A stretch of DNA of 57,668 nucleotides from Planctomycetaceae bacterium (lineage in GTDB: Bacteria > Planctomycetota > Planctomycetia > Planctomycetales > Planctomycetaceae), in contig JANQSH010000144.1 in the NCBI GenBank assembly GCA_028284145.1, positions 1 through 57,668 of the forward strand, written 5' to 3'. The notes below the pieces were generated by a model. It searched no databases. It was not told where the DNA came from and was given only the letters and a program-made list of their open reading frames with translations. This document shows positions 8,403 through 17,861 of this stretch, in pieces (positions within the stretch are counted from its first letter, which is position 1; each line of letters starts with the position of its first letter). The translations under genes were made by a program, and so were the position numbers.

Positions 8403-11087
8403 ATGAGCAACAACTACTTTCGAGTCGCTTTACGAGCGATGCTGGCCAGTGTCATTGCCACCACCCTCTTTCTGTCGGTCGTGCTGATCGGCTTTGGGAC
8501 TGCGCCAACGAGCGAGACAACATCCGTTGTGGTGGAGAGTGCCACCAGATCGGACGACGGCATCCCTCCGATCACGACCGTTCGCAAGATGAAGTCGCCC
8601 AATCCGGCAATGACCAAAACGACGCATCCCACAACGAACATCGAGGACTCTCCCTCGGGCGATCTCAATGCTCTGTTCACACGGAATGATCGACATGTCG
8701 AAATTCCATCCGACAATCTGCATGCCCCCATTCGTTCGGTCTCCGAAGGGGAATCGCCTTTTGGCACGCACGACGCATTCACGCACAACACGAATCCAGT
8801 GCGCATGGACCGGAACGCGCACAAAGCGTTCACTTCGCATTCGCCTGCCGTCACGCTGAGTCCCAACATTGAACCATTCGGGCAGCCGCATCCTCAGCCG
8901 AAACGAAACATCACATTTCGAGCGGTCGAACCATGGATTCCAACACCATCTCAATCAAACAATGAATTCCATGCACGAATGGCGGCAATGGAGAAAAGAC
9001 TGGATGAAATTGCACAACAGAAGCAATCTCCCGGGGAATTGGAACGTGCAACTCAGATGCTGCGCGATCTGCAATATGCCAACCAGTTGCAGATGATCCA
9101 GCAGCAGATCGAGCAACTCCGCTCCAGTGGACAGATCCCACCTGGGAGTGTGACACCGCCTTCCGCAGCCGCAGTGCAACCTCAACCGGAAACTCCACCA
9201 TCGCAGAAAACAACAACAGACACCGGCGTTCCAGCTTCCGTAATCAATCAGTCCACTGAGTCAGAGAACAATGAACAGCCGCCCGTTCTTCAAGCCACAC
9301 CAACAGATGCCGAGGAACGATTCTCGCTCAAAGTTCATGACACCGAGATGAACCAGGTCCTTGAAATGCTGGGCCAGATGGCGGGGAAGAACATTCTTGC
9401 CGGAACCGGAATTTCCGGAAAGATCTCAGCCAACCTGAATGATGTCACCGTGCAGGAGGCGCTGGAAGGATTGTTGCGATCTCACGGCTACGCATTTGAA
9501 GAGCGTGACAATTTCATTTTCGTTATGACGGCTGAAGAAGCCGAACAACGCCGACAACGACAGAGGCAAATCATCACCAAGATTTACCGGCCACACTATG
9601 TCAGTGTCAAAGAACTACAATCGCTGGTAACGCCATTGATGACCGAAGGTGTGGGGAAAATTGCAGTCACAGCGGCCAATGAAGTTGGCATCCCATTCGA
9701 TTCCGCTTCAGCCGGGGGTGATCAGTTGGCACAACAGGATGCTCTGTTGATCCAGGATTACGCCGAAGTCATTTCCGAAATTGACGCAGTGGTTGGTGAA
9801 CTCGATATTCCGCCCATGCAGGTGGTCATCGAAGCGATGATCCTGAGCGTGAAACTGACCGACTCGATGGAATTCGGCGTCAATTTTGCCTTGCTCAGTA
9901 GTGAGTCAGATAACCTGTTTGTCTCAGGAAACGGGCAAGCTGTTACCAATTCCACCGGATTTCCGCAAAACGGTGACGGCAACCTGCTTCCACCGGCAGC
10001 GGAATTCATCGCCAACACAGCCGGGTTGAAGTACGGCATGATTCGCGGCGATGCGGCATTGTTCATTAAGGCACTGGAAGGCATCACCGACACCAATCTC
10101 ATCGCCTCGCCGCAATTGCGCGTAATCAACAAACAAAAGGCCGAACTGATTATCGGTGACAGAATCAGTTACAAGACGCTCGCTTTCAATGGCACGCAGA
10201 CTGTGGAAAATGTCAACTTTCTCGACTCCGGTACAAAGCTGGTTCTAAGACCGTTCATTTCACCCGATGGTCAAGTCCGGCTGGAGGTACATCCCGAGCG
10301 GAGTTCCGCCGTCATTGACACGACAACACAGTTGCCTAACCAGGCAACAACAGAAGTCACGACCAATGTCATGGTTCAGGATGGCATGACAGCCGTCATT
10401 GGCGGGTTGATTGAAGAGCAATCGGTCGAACAGTTTGATCGCGTTCCGTTGCTCGGCGCGATTCCACTGGTAGGCAATGCCTTTCGTAACAGGACCGAAC
10501 GGACCGAACGGACCGAACTGATTGTGCTGCTCACACCTCGGATTGTTCGCGAACCGGAAACGGCGTTCCAGGATGAGGCGACCAAACACGAAAACCTTCA
10601 ACGACGTGAACACTTCCGTAATCACCTTGCGCCAGTCAATCGGAGAAACCTCGCGCGCATGCACCGCGAGAAAGCGCAACAGCATTTTGATCGGGGCGAA
10701 CTGGAGAAGGCGAAACGGCACATCGAACTGGCCTTGCGGCACAGCAAAAATGACCAGGAATCGTTGCGACTCAAAGCGATGATTGATCAGGCGACGGGTA
10801 ATCGCTGGAAAAAACTGCCGCTGATTCACAAATACTGGACGTCACGTTATCAACATCGACCGCATCACCGCCGAATCATTCACCCACATTCTGTACCGGT
10901 CCATGTGCAACAAATCCACCAGACTCACCACGCGACCTCGGTCCCTTTCGCAACGCACAACGTAAGACCGAGCGAGCCTGTCCGCCAGTCGTACACCCTG
11001 CCTGTCCTCTCGCAACCAGCACAGTTCTCACCGCAAATTCAGCCCCCCCGCGCGATGCCTCCTCAGGCAGCAATGCGCAGGAGATAA
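8403..11087 (+). CDS. Secretin (PilQ/GspD family) with TPR-like C-terminal extension
   Basis: Outer-membrane secretin channel subunit, 894 residues. After an N-terminal hydrophobic segment (12-38) and a long low-complexity region, a short STN/N0-like domain begins near 306 (FSLKVHDTEMNQVLEMLGQ). An N-domain follows near 395, and the secretin core spans about 470-720, from VVIEAMILSVKL to the signature VPLLGAIPLVGNAF (681-694) and TELIVLLTPRIV. The C-terminus is odd: a TPR-like helix pair (ARMHREKAQQHFDRGELEKA) and then a His-, Pro- and Gln-rich tail of about 90 residues. A 9-bp tandem triplet at 10492-10518 encodes RTERTERTE inside the core's last loop. It lies in pilQ position. Confidence 0.92.
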   Translation: MSNNYFRVALRAMLASVIATTLFLSVVLIGFGTAPTSETTSVVVESATRSDDGIPPITTVRKMKSPNPAMTKTTHPTTNIEDSPSGDLNALFTRNDRHVEIPSDNLHAPIRSVSEGESPFGTHDAFTHNTNPVRMDRNAHKAFTSHSPAVTLSPNIEPFGQPHPQPKRNITFRAVEPWIPTPSQSNNEFHARMAAMEKRLDEIAQQKQSPGELERATQMLRDLQYANQLQMIQQQIEQLRSSGQIPPGSVTPPSAAAVQPQPETPPSQKTTTDTGVPASVINQSTESENNEQPPVLQATPTDAEERFSLKVHDTEMNQVLEMLGQMAGKNILAGTGISGKISANLNDVTVQEALEGLLRSHGYAFEERDNFIFVMTAEEAEQRRQRQRQIITKIYRPHYVSVKELQSLVTPLMTEGVGKIAVTAANEVGIPFDSASAGGDQLAQQDALLIQDYAEVISEIDAVVGELDIPPMQVVIEAMILSVKLTDSMEFGVNFALLSSESDNLFVSGNGQAVTNSTGFPQNGDGNLLPPAAEFIANTAGLKYGMIRGDAALFIKALEGITDTNLIASPQLRVINKQKAELIIGDRISYKTLAFNGTQTVENVNFLDSGTKLVLRPFISPDGQVRLEVHPERSSAVIDTTTQLPNQATTEVTTNVMVQDGMTAVIGGLIEEQSVEQFDRVPLLGAIPLVGNAFRNRTERTERTELIVLLTPRIVREPETAFQDEATKHENLQRREHFRNHLAPVNRRNLARMHREKAQQHFDRGELEKAKRHIELALRHSKNDQESLRLKAMIDQATGNRWKKLPLIHKYWTSRYQHRPHHRRIIHPHSVPVHVQQIHQTHHATSVPFATHNVRPSEPVRQSYTLPVLSQPAQFSPQIQPPRAMPPQAAMRRR
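10492..10518 (+). repeat. Three tandem copies of GGACCGAAC in the secretin gene
   Basis: Three perfect 9-bp units encode Arg-Thr-Glu three times, between the secretin signature and the final conserved TELIVLL strand. Most secretins have only a short turn here. Perfect identity of the units suggests a recent slippage expansion that may differ between strains. Confidence 0.9.
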
Positions 11088-11094
11088 CCAGACG

Positions 11095-13605
11095 ATGCCA
11101 GGAACCCCAAAAGTGACACCCACCGTGTGCCGCAAACCGCTGAATCCTGCGGATAACCGCAGAACTTTCAACGCTTCCATATGGGGGGGCTCGCTGATCA
11201 CATTGGCCTGTTTGACCAGTGGCTGTTTTGTGATGGCTCCAATAGCGCCCGGCGGTCATCGCCATCACCTCTCTCACCACCAGGCGGTGCGGCATGTGCC
11301 GACAATCGTTTCGCATCGAACTCCCACCCGCGCTGTCACGCCATCCACAAATCGGCTTTCGTCGCAGGTGCGATTCGTGCAGATGCAACGTGTCGCCTTA
11401 CATTCACATCGCCCTCATACTCGTCGTACACATGTTGACCTTCCCGCCACTCACGCACGATCTCAGCATTCACATCACCATAAACCGCAATTGAATCCTC
11501 AACGATTGCATGACGCGAATCGAATGGTAAATGACGAAAGGGTGGCGAGATATCGCACCACCTACTCCGGCATTATCAAACCGTCCAGGCACGTCGCCAG
11601 GGAAAAACGCAGTCAACAACCGGGGCGCACATTCGCGGAGAATGTTCACACTGCATTGGCAGCCGTCGGAACGCATTTGAAAGGGCGATCCCAACGCACG
11701 TCAAAAAAGATGTCCCCGTCCACATCGCCTTCCATTGCGGCCCGCTCGCGAAATTGCCAATGTGAGAAATGCCAGCCGACCACTTTTGCCCGAAACTTCC
11801 GTCATCCGCAAACTCAACGCGGAAAGGCATCGGTCGATCATACTTCGGCGCCGCCGGAATTGTTGGCACCGCCTCGTCAGTTGCAAAAGATCGCCGATAC
11901 CAAACTGCCTCCCATTCCGGGACCCACTACCAGAAAACCACGTCTCGGCTGGAATGTCGCTGACCGCCAATCCATTGATCTCTATCCGTCATTGCGGCCC
12001 GGAGTATTCGGCCCGTCACGAGAACTGACTACCGTCGCGGATGCCGATGTAACCCTGGTTCCACAGTTGGTGAATAAAAAAGAGAATGTGGCTCGATGGA
12101 TTCCGAATCGACCAACTCACCCGGCGGCTGTTCCACAACTCAAACTGCCCGGTGTTGATCACCGAATGCCAGTCGAGATGCCAATGATCGACACTCTGAA
12201 ACCTGACACATTCACATCTCCCATGCAGCAGGCGAGTTTTGCGGAGTTTGCCCCGCCACCGATCGAATCGCAGGCGATCGAAAAGGTTTCCTATGAATGC
12301 GAAGCTCTCACGTTGGAGGAATTCGAAGATGTGACCAAATCGAAACCGCGTCCTCTCCCGGAATCGATTGATGCTCAACCCATTCAGAAATTGAACCCTT
12401 TTGAATTCCAACGGATGGAAGAACCGAAGGACGGAGTCGAACACATCACTGACTGGCCCGACGATCTGGTGAATCCATCTGATCTTACCGGTTCTGATCT
12501 TACCGGTGATGAAAGTGCGCAATTGACGCCTGATGCGTCAATCGAACTTGCAGCCGTCGGGGACAAATATCCCCGAACGACACCCTCAATCGTCGCTCCA
12601 GCCGAGTTACATGCGATCGATGCCAAACCCATTGTCAATGCCAAATCTGTTGGCGATTCGTTGTCGTTGTCAGGCATTGCCGAACGGATCTCCCGTGCGC
12701 GAGAAAACTACCGAATGGGCAAACTCGACGCTGCAAACGATGAATTGCAATTTGTGCTGGCGAAACATCCACATCACCTCGATGCGTTACGCCTGCAATC
12801 TCGCGTTGCATTCGACAGAGGAGATACGCAAACGCAAATCTCCAACCTGTTGACGCTTGCCAAAACCGATGCGGATTCGGCAAAGACTCAAAACGAAGTG
12901 GGTCGTCAACTCATCTTTCTCAGCCACAAACAGGAAGGTTTCGCGGCACTCAAACGAGCCGTTATGCTGGAACCGAACGAACCGCGCTGGGCAACGGAAC
13001 TCGCGGCGGCATATTCTGAACACGATCAAAACGGAGATGCCGTCAAAGTACTCGATGAGTCCTGGCGATTGAACCCCGGCGATACCTCGATCGCGCGGGT
13101 ATTGGCACCACTGAAACAGGAATCTGGTAACTGGCCAGAGGCAATCAGCCTGTACGACGTCGTGCTGAAAAGGGTTCCCGATGATCTGACCGCACGACGA
13201 CATCGGGCTCATTGCCGATTTCATATCGAAGACTTCGCAGGAGTTTGTCAGGATTATGTCATTTGCAGCCGTGGTAACGATTTTGAGTTTTCACGACGTG
13301 AACTGACGGAATTCGGCGATGCCTGCCTGCGGGTTGAGGACTTCAGCGCCGCTCAAATTGTGTTCGACGAACTCTCAGATCAGAACGAGGTTCGTGATCG
13401 TCGTATTGAAACCCTGCGGGCGTTGTGCGCTTTGAAGCGGGGAGAACGATTGCAGGCCCGCGGAATCATTACGATCGCGCTAACCCATTGGCCAGGTGAT
13501 GAGGATCTCCGTCGCATGCTCGACCTGTGTAATGTTGTTGAAGAGCCGCAATTGTCAACGGTCGTGCCGGCGCTTATTGAAAAACCGGTCTCGCCCTACC
13601 CCTGA
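11095..13605 (+). CDS. TPR lipoprotein of the secretion/pilus cluster
   Basis: An 836-residue protein. A hydrophobic segment ends in the lipobox LTSGC with Cys44, so an outer-membrane lipoprotein is likely, although about 30 polar residues precede the hydrophobic part. Residues 50-250 are rich in His, Arg, Pro and Ser with little predicted fold. From about 530 to 800 there are five or six tetratricopeptide-like repeats (NYRMGKLDAANDELQFVLAK; GFAALKRAVMLEPNEPRW; AISLYDVVLKRVPDD). It starts seven bases after the secretin stop. By position and architecture it could act like PilF/PilW or GspS pilotins, which bind the secretin, but it is much longer; this is inference. GATCTTACCGGTTCT-type short repeats occur near 12480-12507. 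Confidence 0.8.
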   Translation: MPGTPKVTPTVCRKPLNPADNRRTFNASIWGGSLITLACLTSGCFVMAPIAPGGHRHHLSHHQAVRHVPTIVSHRTPTRAVTPSTNRLSSQVRFVQMQRVALHSHRPHTRRTHVDLPATHARSQHSHHHKPQLNPQRLHDANRMVNDERVARYRTTYSGIIKPSRHVAREKRSQQPGRTFAENVHTALAAVGTHLKGRSQRTSKKMSPSTSPSIAARSRNCQCEKCQPTTFARNFRHPQTQRGKASVDHTSAPPELLAPPRQLQKIADTKLPPIPGPTTRKPRLGWNVADRQSIDLYPSLRPGVFGPSRELTTVADADVTLVPQLVNKKENVARWIPNRPTHPAAVPQLKLPGVDHRMPVEMPMIDTLKPDTFTSPMQQASFAEFAPPPIESQAIEKVSYECEALTLEEFEDVTKSKPRPLPESIDAQPIQKLNPFEFQRMEEPKDGVEHITDWPDDLVNPSDLTGSDLTGDESAQLTPDASIELAAVGDKYPRTTPSIVAPAELHAIDAKPIVNAKSVGDSLSLSGIAERISRARENYRMGKLDAANDELQFVLAKHPHHLDALRLQSRVAFDRGDTQTQISNLLTLAKTDADSAKTQNEVGRQLIFLSHKQEGFAALKRAVMLEPNEPRWATELAAAYSEHDQNGDAVKVLDESWRLNPGDTSIARVLAPLKQESGNWPEAISLYDVVLKRVPDDLTARRHRAHCRFHIEDFAGVCQDYVICSRGNDFEFSRRELTEFGDACLRVEDFSAAQIVFDELSDQNEVRDRRIETLRALCALKRGERLQARGIITIALTHWPGDEDLRRMLDLCNVVEEPQLSTVVPALIEKPVSPYP

Positions 13606-13826
13606 CCGGATCGGGGAAAACGCCCTCTTGTCTTGCATCAGAATTGGACAGAATCCCAATTCTGAACTACGTTTTTTCAGGAAACCTGGATCTCGCTGAT
13701 CTGTCGTTGGTGAGCCGAGTTTGCTCGGAGCATATCCAGGATGACACGTCGCATTGATGCCCAACCGAACGCATCAGGCGACTTGACCTGTTGAAAACGT
13801 GCAACGTCGCGGACTGGCGCAGGGCC

Positions 13827-15353
13827 ATGCAGACCCGATCGACCTGGAACAACTGGCTACTTCTGGTGACACCAGCATTTATTGGCTCGGTGATCGCAGC
13901 AGCCGGCGTCTATGCCCTGACCCAGGACTGGTCAGCCGCATTGATTGTGGGCGGCATCCCGATTTGCCTGGGTTTGTGGACGTCGTGGCGGTTGCGGTCA
14001 GACATTCTGACGGCATTCGAGGCTTTGAGCCAATCCACCGAGGCTGAGGTGCCTGAACGTCGCGCGGGAGTTCTGAGTGACGTCGTCGAAAAGGTAACGC
14101 ACTCACTGCGTGAATCCCGGGCCGTCGCGAGCAAAGCTGTCCTTGAGCGAAACGAATTGGAGACGCGCGCCAAGGTACGCCAGAAGGAATCACGGCGTTT
14201 GGAGATCGCTCTGCATGAAATGCCACTCCCATGCTTCATCACCGATGCCCAGGGTGACGTCCGTTTCAGCAGCATCTCAGCCAGAAACCTGTTGGGACGG
14301 GACAACAGAGACGCTGCTGGTACATCGCCGGGTGAAAACGGGTTTTGCCTGTTGTCATCACGCCCTGCATCCAGCGGCATCACCGGTGAAACGGAAATCG
14401 ACTGGTCGCAATTGGCGGAACTGCGTCGTGGTATTGACGATGTCCGTTCCAAAGAAAGAGCTTCTGATCGGCGGGTTGTGAACTTCAATCTCAATCGGGA
14501 AAATTCCTCACAGGATTTCCGCGCCGACATTCAGGCGATTCGCCATGAAGATTCATTGTTGGGCGTGCTGGTCGTGTTACACGACATCACCAACGAGCAG
14601 GATGTCAAAACCCGACACGCAGAGTTCGTCTCTTCCGCATCGCACGAACTGAAGACTCCAATGGCGGGCATCAAAGCGTTCATCGAAATGCTGATGGATG
14701 GCGAGATTGAGGATACCGAAGAACAGTTGGAGATCTATGGGCTGATCGACTCCCACGTTGACCGACTGACGCGACTGGTCAACAACATGTTGAACCTGGC
14801 CCGCATTGAAAGTGGAGTGATTGAAGTCAATCGCAAAGATTGCGAGCTGAACGACATACTCCGCCAGACCTTCGCCGTTGTGAAACCGACCGCCGAGGAA
14901 AAGTCGATCGCACTGATCTCCGAATTGAGCAATCTGTATCTGCCCGTACATCCCGATCCCGATCTGCTCAGCCAGGCGTTCATCAACCTGCTCTCCAACG
15001 CCGTCAAATACACGCCTGATGGTGGCGAAGTTCATCTGAAAAGCCGGATGGAAGAAGATTATGCCATCATCCAGGTTCGCGACACCGGCATGGGAATTCC
15101 CAAAGACGCGTTGCCACACATCTTCGATCGTTTCTATCGCGTTCCGGAGAACAATGCCGCCGCTTCCGGCACGGGGCTCGGCTTGTCGCTCGTGCATTAC
15201 ATCGTCACCGAACTGCACAACGGCACAATCGAAGTCGAATCGAACGTCGATGAGGGAACGAAATTCACTGTGACAATCCCGCTCGGTCACCGGGATCAAA
15301 AACGACAACAGAAGGCACATTCCCAACCAATGGCATCCCACGTCTCAACGTGA
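13827..15353 (+). CDS. Membrane-bound PAS sensor histidine kinase
   Basis: Sensor kinase of 508 residues. Two transmembrane helices (about 9-30 and 36-53) with almost no loop are followed by a coiled linker, a PAS-like domain (about 130-260, ending in LVVLHDITNEQ), HisKA with the H-box FVSSASHELKTP (His273), and HATPase_c with N-box NLLSNAVKYTP, G1 DTGMGIP and G2 GTGLGLS. The lack of a large external domain suggests sensing in the membrane or cytoplasm. I start at ATG 13827; a TTG at 13791 would add 12 residues, and neither has a strong ribosome binding site. A lone receiver gene follows 61 bases downstream and is the obvious partner. Confidence 0.9.
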   Translation: MQTRSTWNNWLLLVTPAFIGSVIAAAGVYALTQDWSAALIVGGIPICLGLWTSWRLRSDILTAFEALSQSTEAEVPERRAGVLSDVVEKVTHSLRESRAVASKAVLERNELETRAKVRQKESRRLEIALHEMPLPCFITDAQGDVRFSSISARNLLGRDNRDAAGTSPGENGFCLLSSRPASSGITGETEIDWSQLAELRRGIDDVRSKERASDRRVVNFNLNRENSSQDFRADIQAIRHEDSLLGVLVVLHDITNEQDVKTRHAEFVSSASHELKTPMAGIKAFIEMLMDGEIEDTEEQLEIYGLIDSHVDRLTRLVNNMLNLARIESGVIEVNRKDCELNDILRQTFAVVKPTAEEKSIALISELSNLYLPVHPDPDLLSQAFINLLSNAVKYTPDGGEVHLKSRMEEDYAIIQVRDTGMGIPKDALPHIFDRFYRVPENNAAASGTGLGLSLVHYIVTELHNGTIEVESNVDEGTKFTVTIPLGHRDQKRQQKAHSQPMASHVST

Positions 15354-15414
15354 CGGGACTGCCGACGACAAACCATTCCGATTTATCCAATTCCCTGTCG
15401 AGGTGTCGCCCACC

Positions 15415-15831
15415 ATGTCTGAACAATACCGTATTCTTGTCTGTGACGACGAACCACACATCACCAGAGCCGTCAACATGAAATTAACCCGTGCCGGTTA
15501 TCATGTGGAAACTGCGTCCGATGGCCAATCGGCGTGGGAGGCGATCGAACGCAAAAAGCCGGATCTGCTGATCTCGGATTGTCAGATGCCCCGACTGGGT
15601 GGCATTCAATTGTGCCAGCGCATTCGAGCCACACCCGAACTCAGCGATTTGCCCATTATTCTTCTCACGGCCAAAAGCCTGGAATTTGATGAAGAGGTCG
15701 TTCATGAGTTATGGGTGAACGAAGTGGTCGCAAAACCCTTCAGCCCCCGCGAACTGCTCAAGCTGGTTCAACTGTCACTCGGCGATGTCCAACCGGCGAA
15801 TGAGTCTCAGGGTGACACGCCGCGCGATTGA
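15415..15831 (+). CDS. Single-domain response regulator (CheY-like receiver)
   Basis: A 138-residue receiver with no output domain. The acidic pair Asp11-Asp12, phosphoacceptor Asp55 (LLISDCQMPRLGG), Thr85 and Lys107 (VVAKPFSP) are all present, so it should be phosphorylatable. With no DNA-binding domain, it probably acts by protein contact, for example on the next gene's product or on the secretion ATPase. The ATG at 15415 is preferred to an in-frame GTG at 15403. It is placed between the histidine kinase and the diguanylate cyclase, which suggests a kinase-to-cyclase relay. Confidence 0.92.
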   Translation: MSEQYRILVCDDEPHITRAVNMKLTRAGYHVETASDGQSAWEAIERKKPDLLISDCQMPRLGGIQLCQRIRATPELSDLPIILLTAKSLEFDEEVVHELWVNEVVAKPFSPRELLKLVQLSLGDVQPANESQGDTPRD

Positions 15832-15896
15832 AGTTGATTCTCAGGAAAAAGTTTGCGTCGTGAAGGGCAATGACAAACGACGAAGTGTAATCCATT

Positions 15897-17480
15897 ATGC
15901 GTGACATTTTTGTATCGATCCCTTTGTGGGGATTCCTGCTATTGATTGCGGTTCTCAGTCCGCTGTCGATGTACCTGGGAAGCCTGTCCAATTGGCCACC
16001 CGGAACGACATCGATGGTCGTTCTGGCGATCCCGGTCTATCTGGCGGCATTGTCAGCTAATCGGTTTACCGCAACGGTCACCGCGCTGGCAGCAACCCTG
16101 GCCGCAACCATCGAAGCAGGTCTGCTCAGTGGCGACACGGCACAACAGGAACCACTGTTGATTCCGATGCTTTGCGGATACTGGCTGCTGCTTTGTCCGA
16201 CCGGTATCGCTTTATTCCTCGGTCAAATCCGGCAACGAGTCGACCACCTGCAACATGTCAATGCGCAGTTCATCCGTAAGTTGTACGAGCAAAATCGGGA
16301 GCAGGACGTTCCACAGCCAAACCAGCCAGCAGATTCCGATCACAAGGGGCAACGATCGACGGGCGAAATTTCGACGACCGTGACGGAAAACAAAGTCGAT
16401 TATGCCATGTTACTGCTCACCATTCAGGACATCAGTCGGAAAGTCGCAACACAATTTGATCTGGAGACATTGCTGCCGACCATTGTCAGCACGGCGCGGG
16501 CCTCGATGAAGTGCCAGACATGCCAGGTCTTCCTCACCGACATGCGCAATCGAAAATTGAACAATGTCTTCGCTGCACGTGAACGCGATGGCAATGTGTA
16601 CGTTCCACAATGGGACACCGGTATGGCCGGTTGGGTGCTCGAACATCGTCAGATTTTGACCCGCCGCACGGTCGAAGAGAGTGACGAATTGCAACCGCTC
16701 TTGCAGGCCGAACAAAAGGCCCCCTTTGCATTGGCTCCGTTGGCTGTCGGTGGTGAATTGCTTGGTCTGCTGGCGGTTGACGACCTGCAGGAAGAGTCGC
16801 CCAGTTTCATCCGAATGTTATACATCCTGTCAGATCTGTATGCCTTGGGAATCAAGAATGCCCAACTCTTTTCCCGCATTGAAGAGATGGCGAGGAGAGA
16901 CGGGCTGACCGGCCTGCTCAACCATGTCAGTTTTCAACAGAACCTGGCCGATCTGCTGGACGACTCCCATTCCGACAGTCCGATTTCTGTTGTCATGTTC
17001 GACATCGATCACTTCAAACATTTCAACGACACGTTTGGACATCAAGCGGGTGATCATGTTCTGCAGGAAACGGCACAGGTCCTGCGGGCGGTTGTCCCGG
17101 ATGATTCGCTGCTGGCTCGATACGGCGGCGAGGAATTCATCTGCGCATTGCCCAATCGCGATCTCTCCGATGCCCGGGAACTCGCCGAACTCCTCCGCTC
17201 GACACTGGAATCTCACATTGTCGACTTTGAAGGGCAGGAACTGCTCGTGACCGCCAGCTTTGGCGTCAGTTGCCGAATCACTGGAAACGATGCACCACGT
17301 GAACTCGTTCGCCGGGCTGACGAGGCTCTGTACCGAGCCAAGAAGAGTGGTCGTAATCGTGTCATCCTGCAGAGAGATCGGGATCCCATGGCCATCGTTC
17401 GTCCGCCAGATTCCATTGACGAACGACAACAGGTCGGCAGCCAGACCATCGTCCCTCAGACAACCAACGGATCAGAATAA
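15897..17480 (+). CDS. Membrane GAF-GGDEF diguanylate cyclase
   Basis: Predicted to make cyclic di-GMP from two GTP. The 527-residue protein has four N-terminal hydrophobic helices (about 1-115), a short coiled linker, a GAF domain (about 165-320), and a C-terminal GGDEF domain starting RRDGLTGLLNHVSFQ, with the active-site loop GGEEF at 410-414. The metal- and substrate-binding stretch VVMFDIDHFKHFNDTFGHQ is intact. The inhibitory I-site RxxD, which normally stands five residues before the loop, is not there (PDDS at that place), so product feedback is not expected. No EAL domain. It overlaps the STAS gene by one base (TAATG). Confidence 0.93.
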   Translation: MRDIFVSIPLWGFLLLIAVLSPLSMYLGSLSNWPPGTTSMVVLAIPVYLAALSANRFTATVTALAATLAATIEAGLLSGDTAQQEPLLIPMLCGYWLLLCPTGIALFLGQIRQRVDHLQHVNAQFIRKLYEQNREQDVPQPNQPADSDHKGQRSTGEISTTVTENKVDYAMLLLTIQDISRKVATQFDLETLLPTIVSTARASMKCQTCQVFLTDMRNRKLNNVFAARERDGNVYVPQWDTGMAGWVLEHRQILTRRTVEESDELQPLLQAEQKAPFALAPLAVGGELLGLLAVDDLQEESPSFIRMLYILSDLYALGIKNAQLFSRIEEMARRDGLTGLLNHVSFQQNLADLLDDSHSDSPISVVMFDIDHFKHFNDTFGHQAGDHVLQETAQVLRAVVPDDSLLARYGGEEFICALPNRDLSDARELAELLRSTLESHIVDFEGQELLVTASFGVSCRITGNDAPRELVRRADEALYRAKKSGRNRVILQRDRDPMAIVRPPDSIDERQQVGSQTIVPQTTNGSE

Positions 17481-17818
17481 TGCCCACCATCACGACAGAG
17501 ACTTTCGGCAACGTACTGGTCGCCCATACGCCCGACGACCTGACCGAAGAGACCGCCGAGGCATTTCAGAATGCGTTGCGGGAGAACCTGGATGCCGGCC
17601 AGGTGCGGATTGTGTTGCAGATGGATCGAACCGATTCCTATGACAGCGTTGGTCTGACCTCATTACTCGACCTGCAGGATGAAGTCCGTCGCATGGGAGG
17701 ACAGGTCAAGGTCAGCGGGCTGGTTGATCCCGGCGTGAAAATTTTTGAATTGGCGCGGCTCGATCGCAAGTTCGACATTTTTGAGTCGGTGATCGACGCA
17801 GTGGGCAGTTTTCAATAA
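17480..17818 (+). CDS. STAS-domain protein (anti-sigma factor antagonist type)
   Basis: A 112-residue single STAS domain. Ser56 in the loop [13 protein letters not shown] is at the place where SpoIIAA-type proteins are phosphorylated by an anti-sigma kinase. There is no anti-sigma kinase or PP2C phosphatase gene next to it; instead the gene is translationally coupled to the diguanylate cyclase and stands 43 bases before the gspE-like ATPase gene. A partner-switch role in controlling pilus or secretion activity is possible but not shown by the sequence. Confidence 0.9.
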   Translation: MPTITTETFGNVLVAHTPDDLTEETAEAFQNALRENLDAGQVRIVLQMDRTDSYDSVGLTSLLDLQDEVRRMGGQVKVSGLVDPGVKIFELARLDRKFDIFESVIDAVGSFQ

Positions 17819-17861
17819 CCCGGCAATCAAACTTCATAAGACAGCAAACGACAAAACTCCA

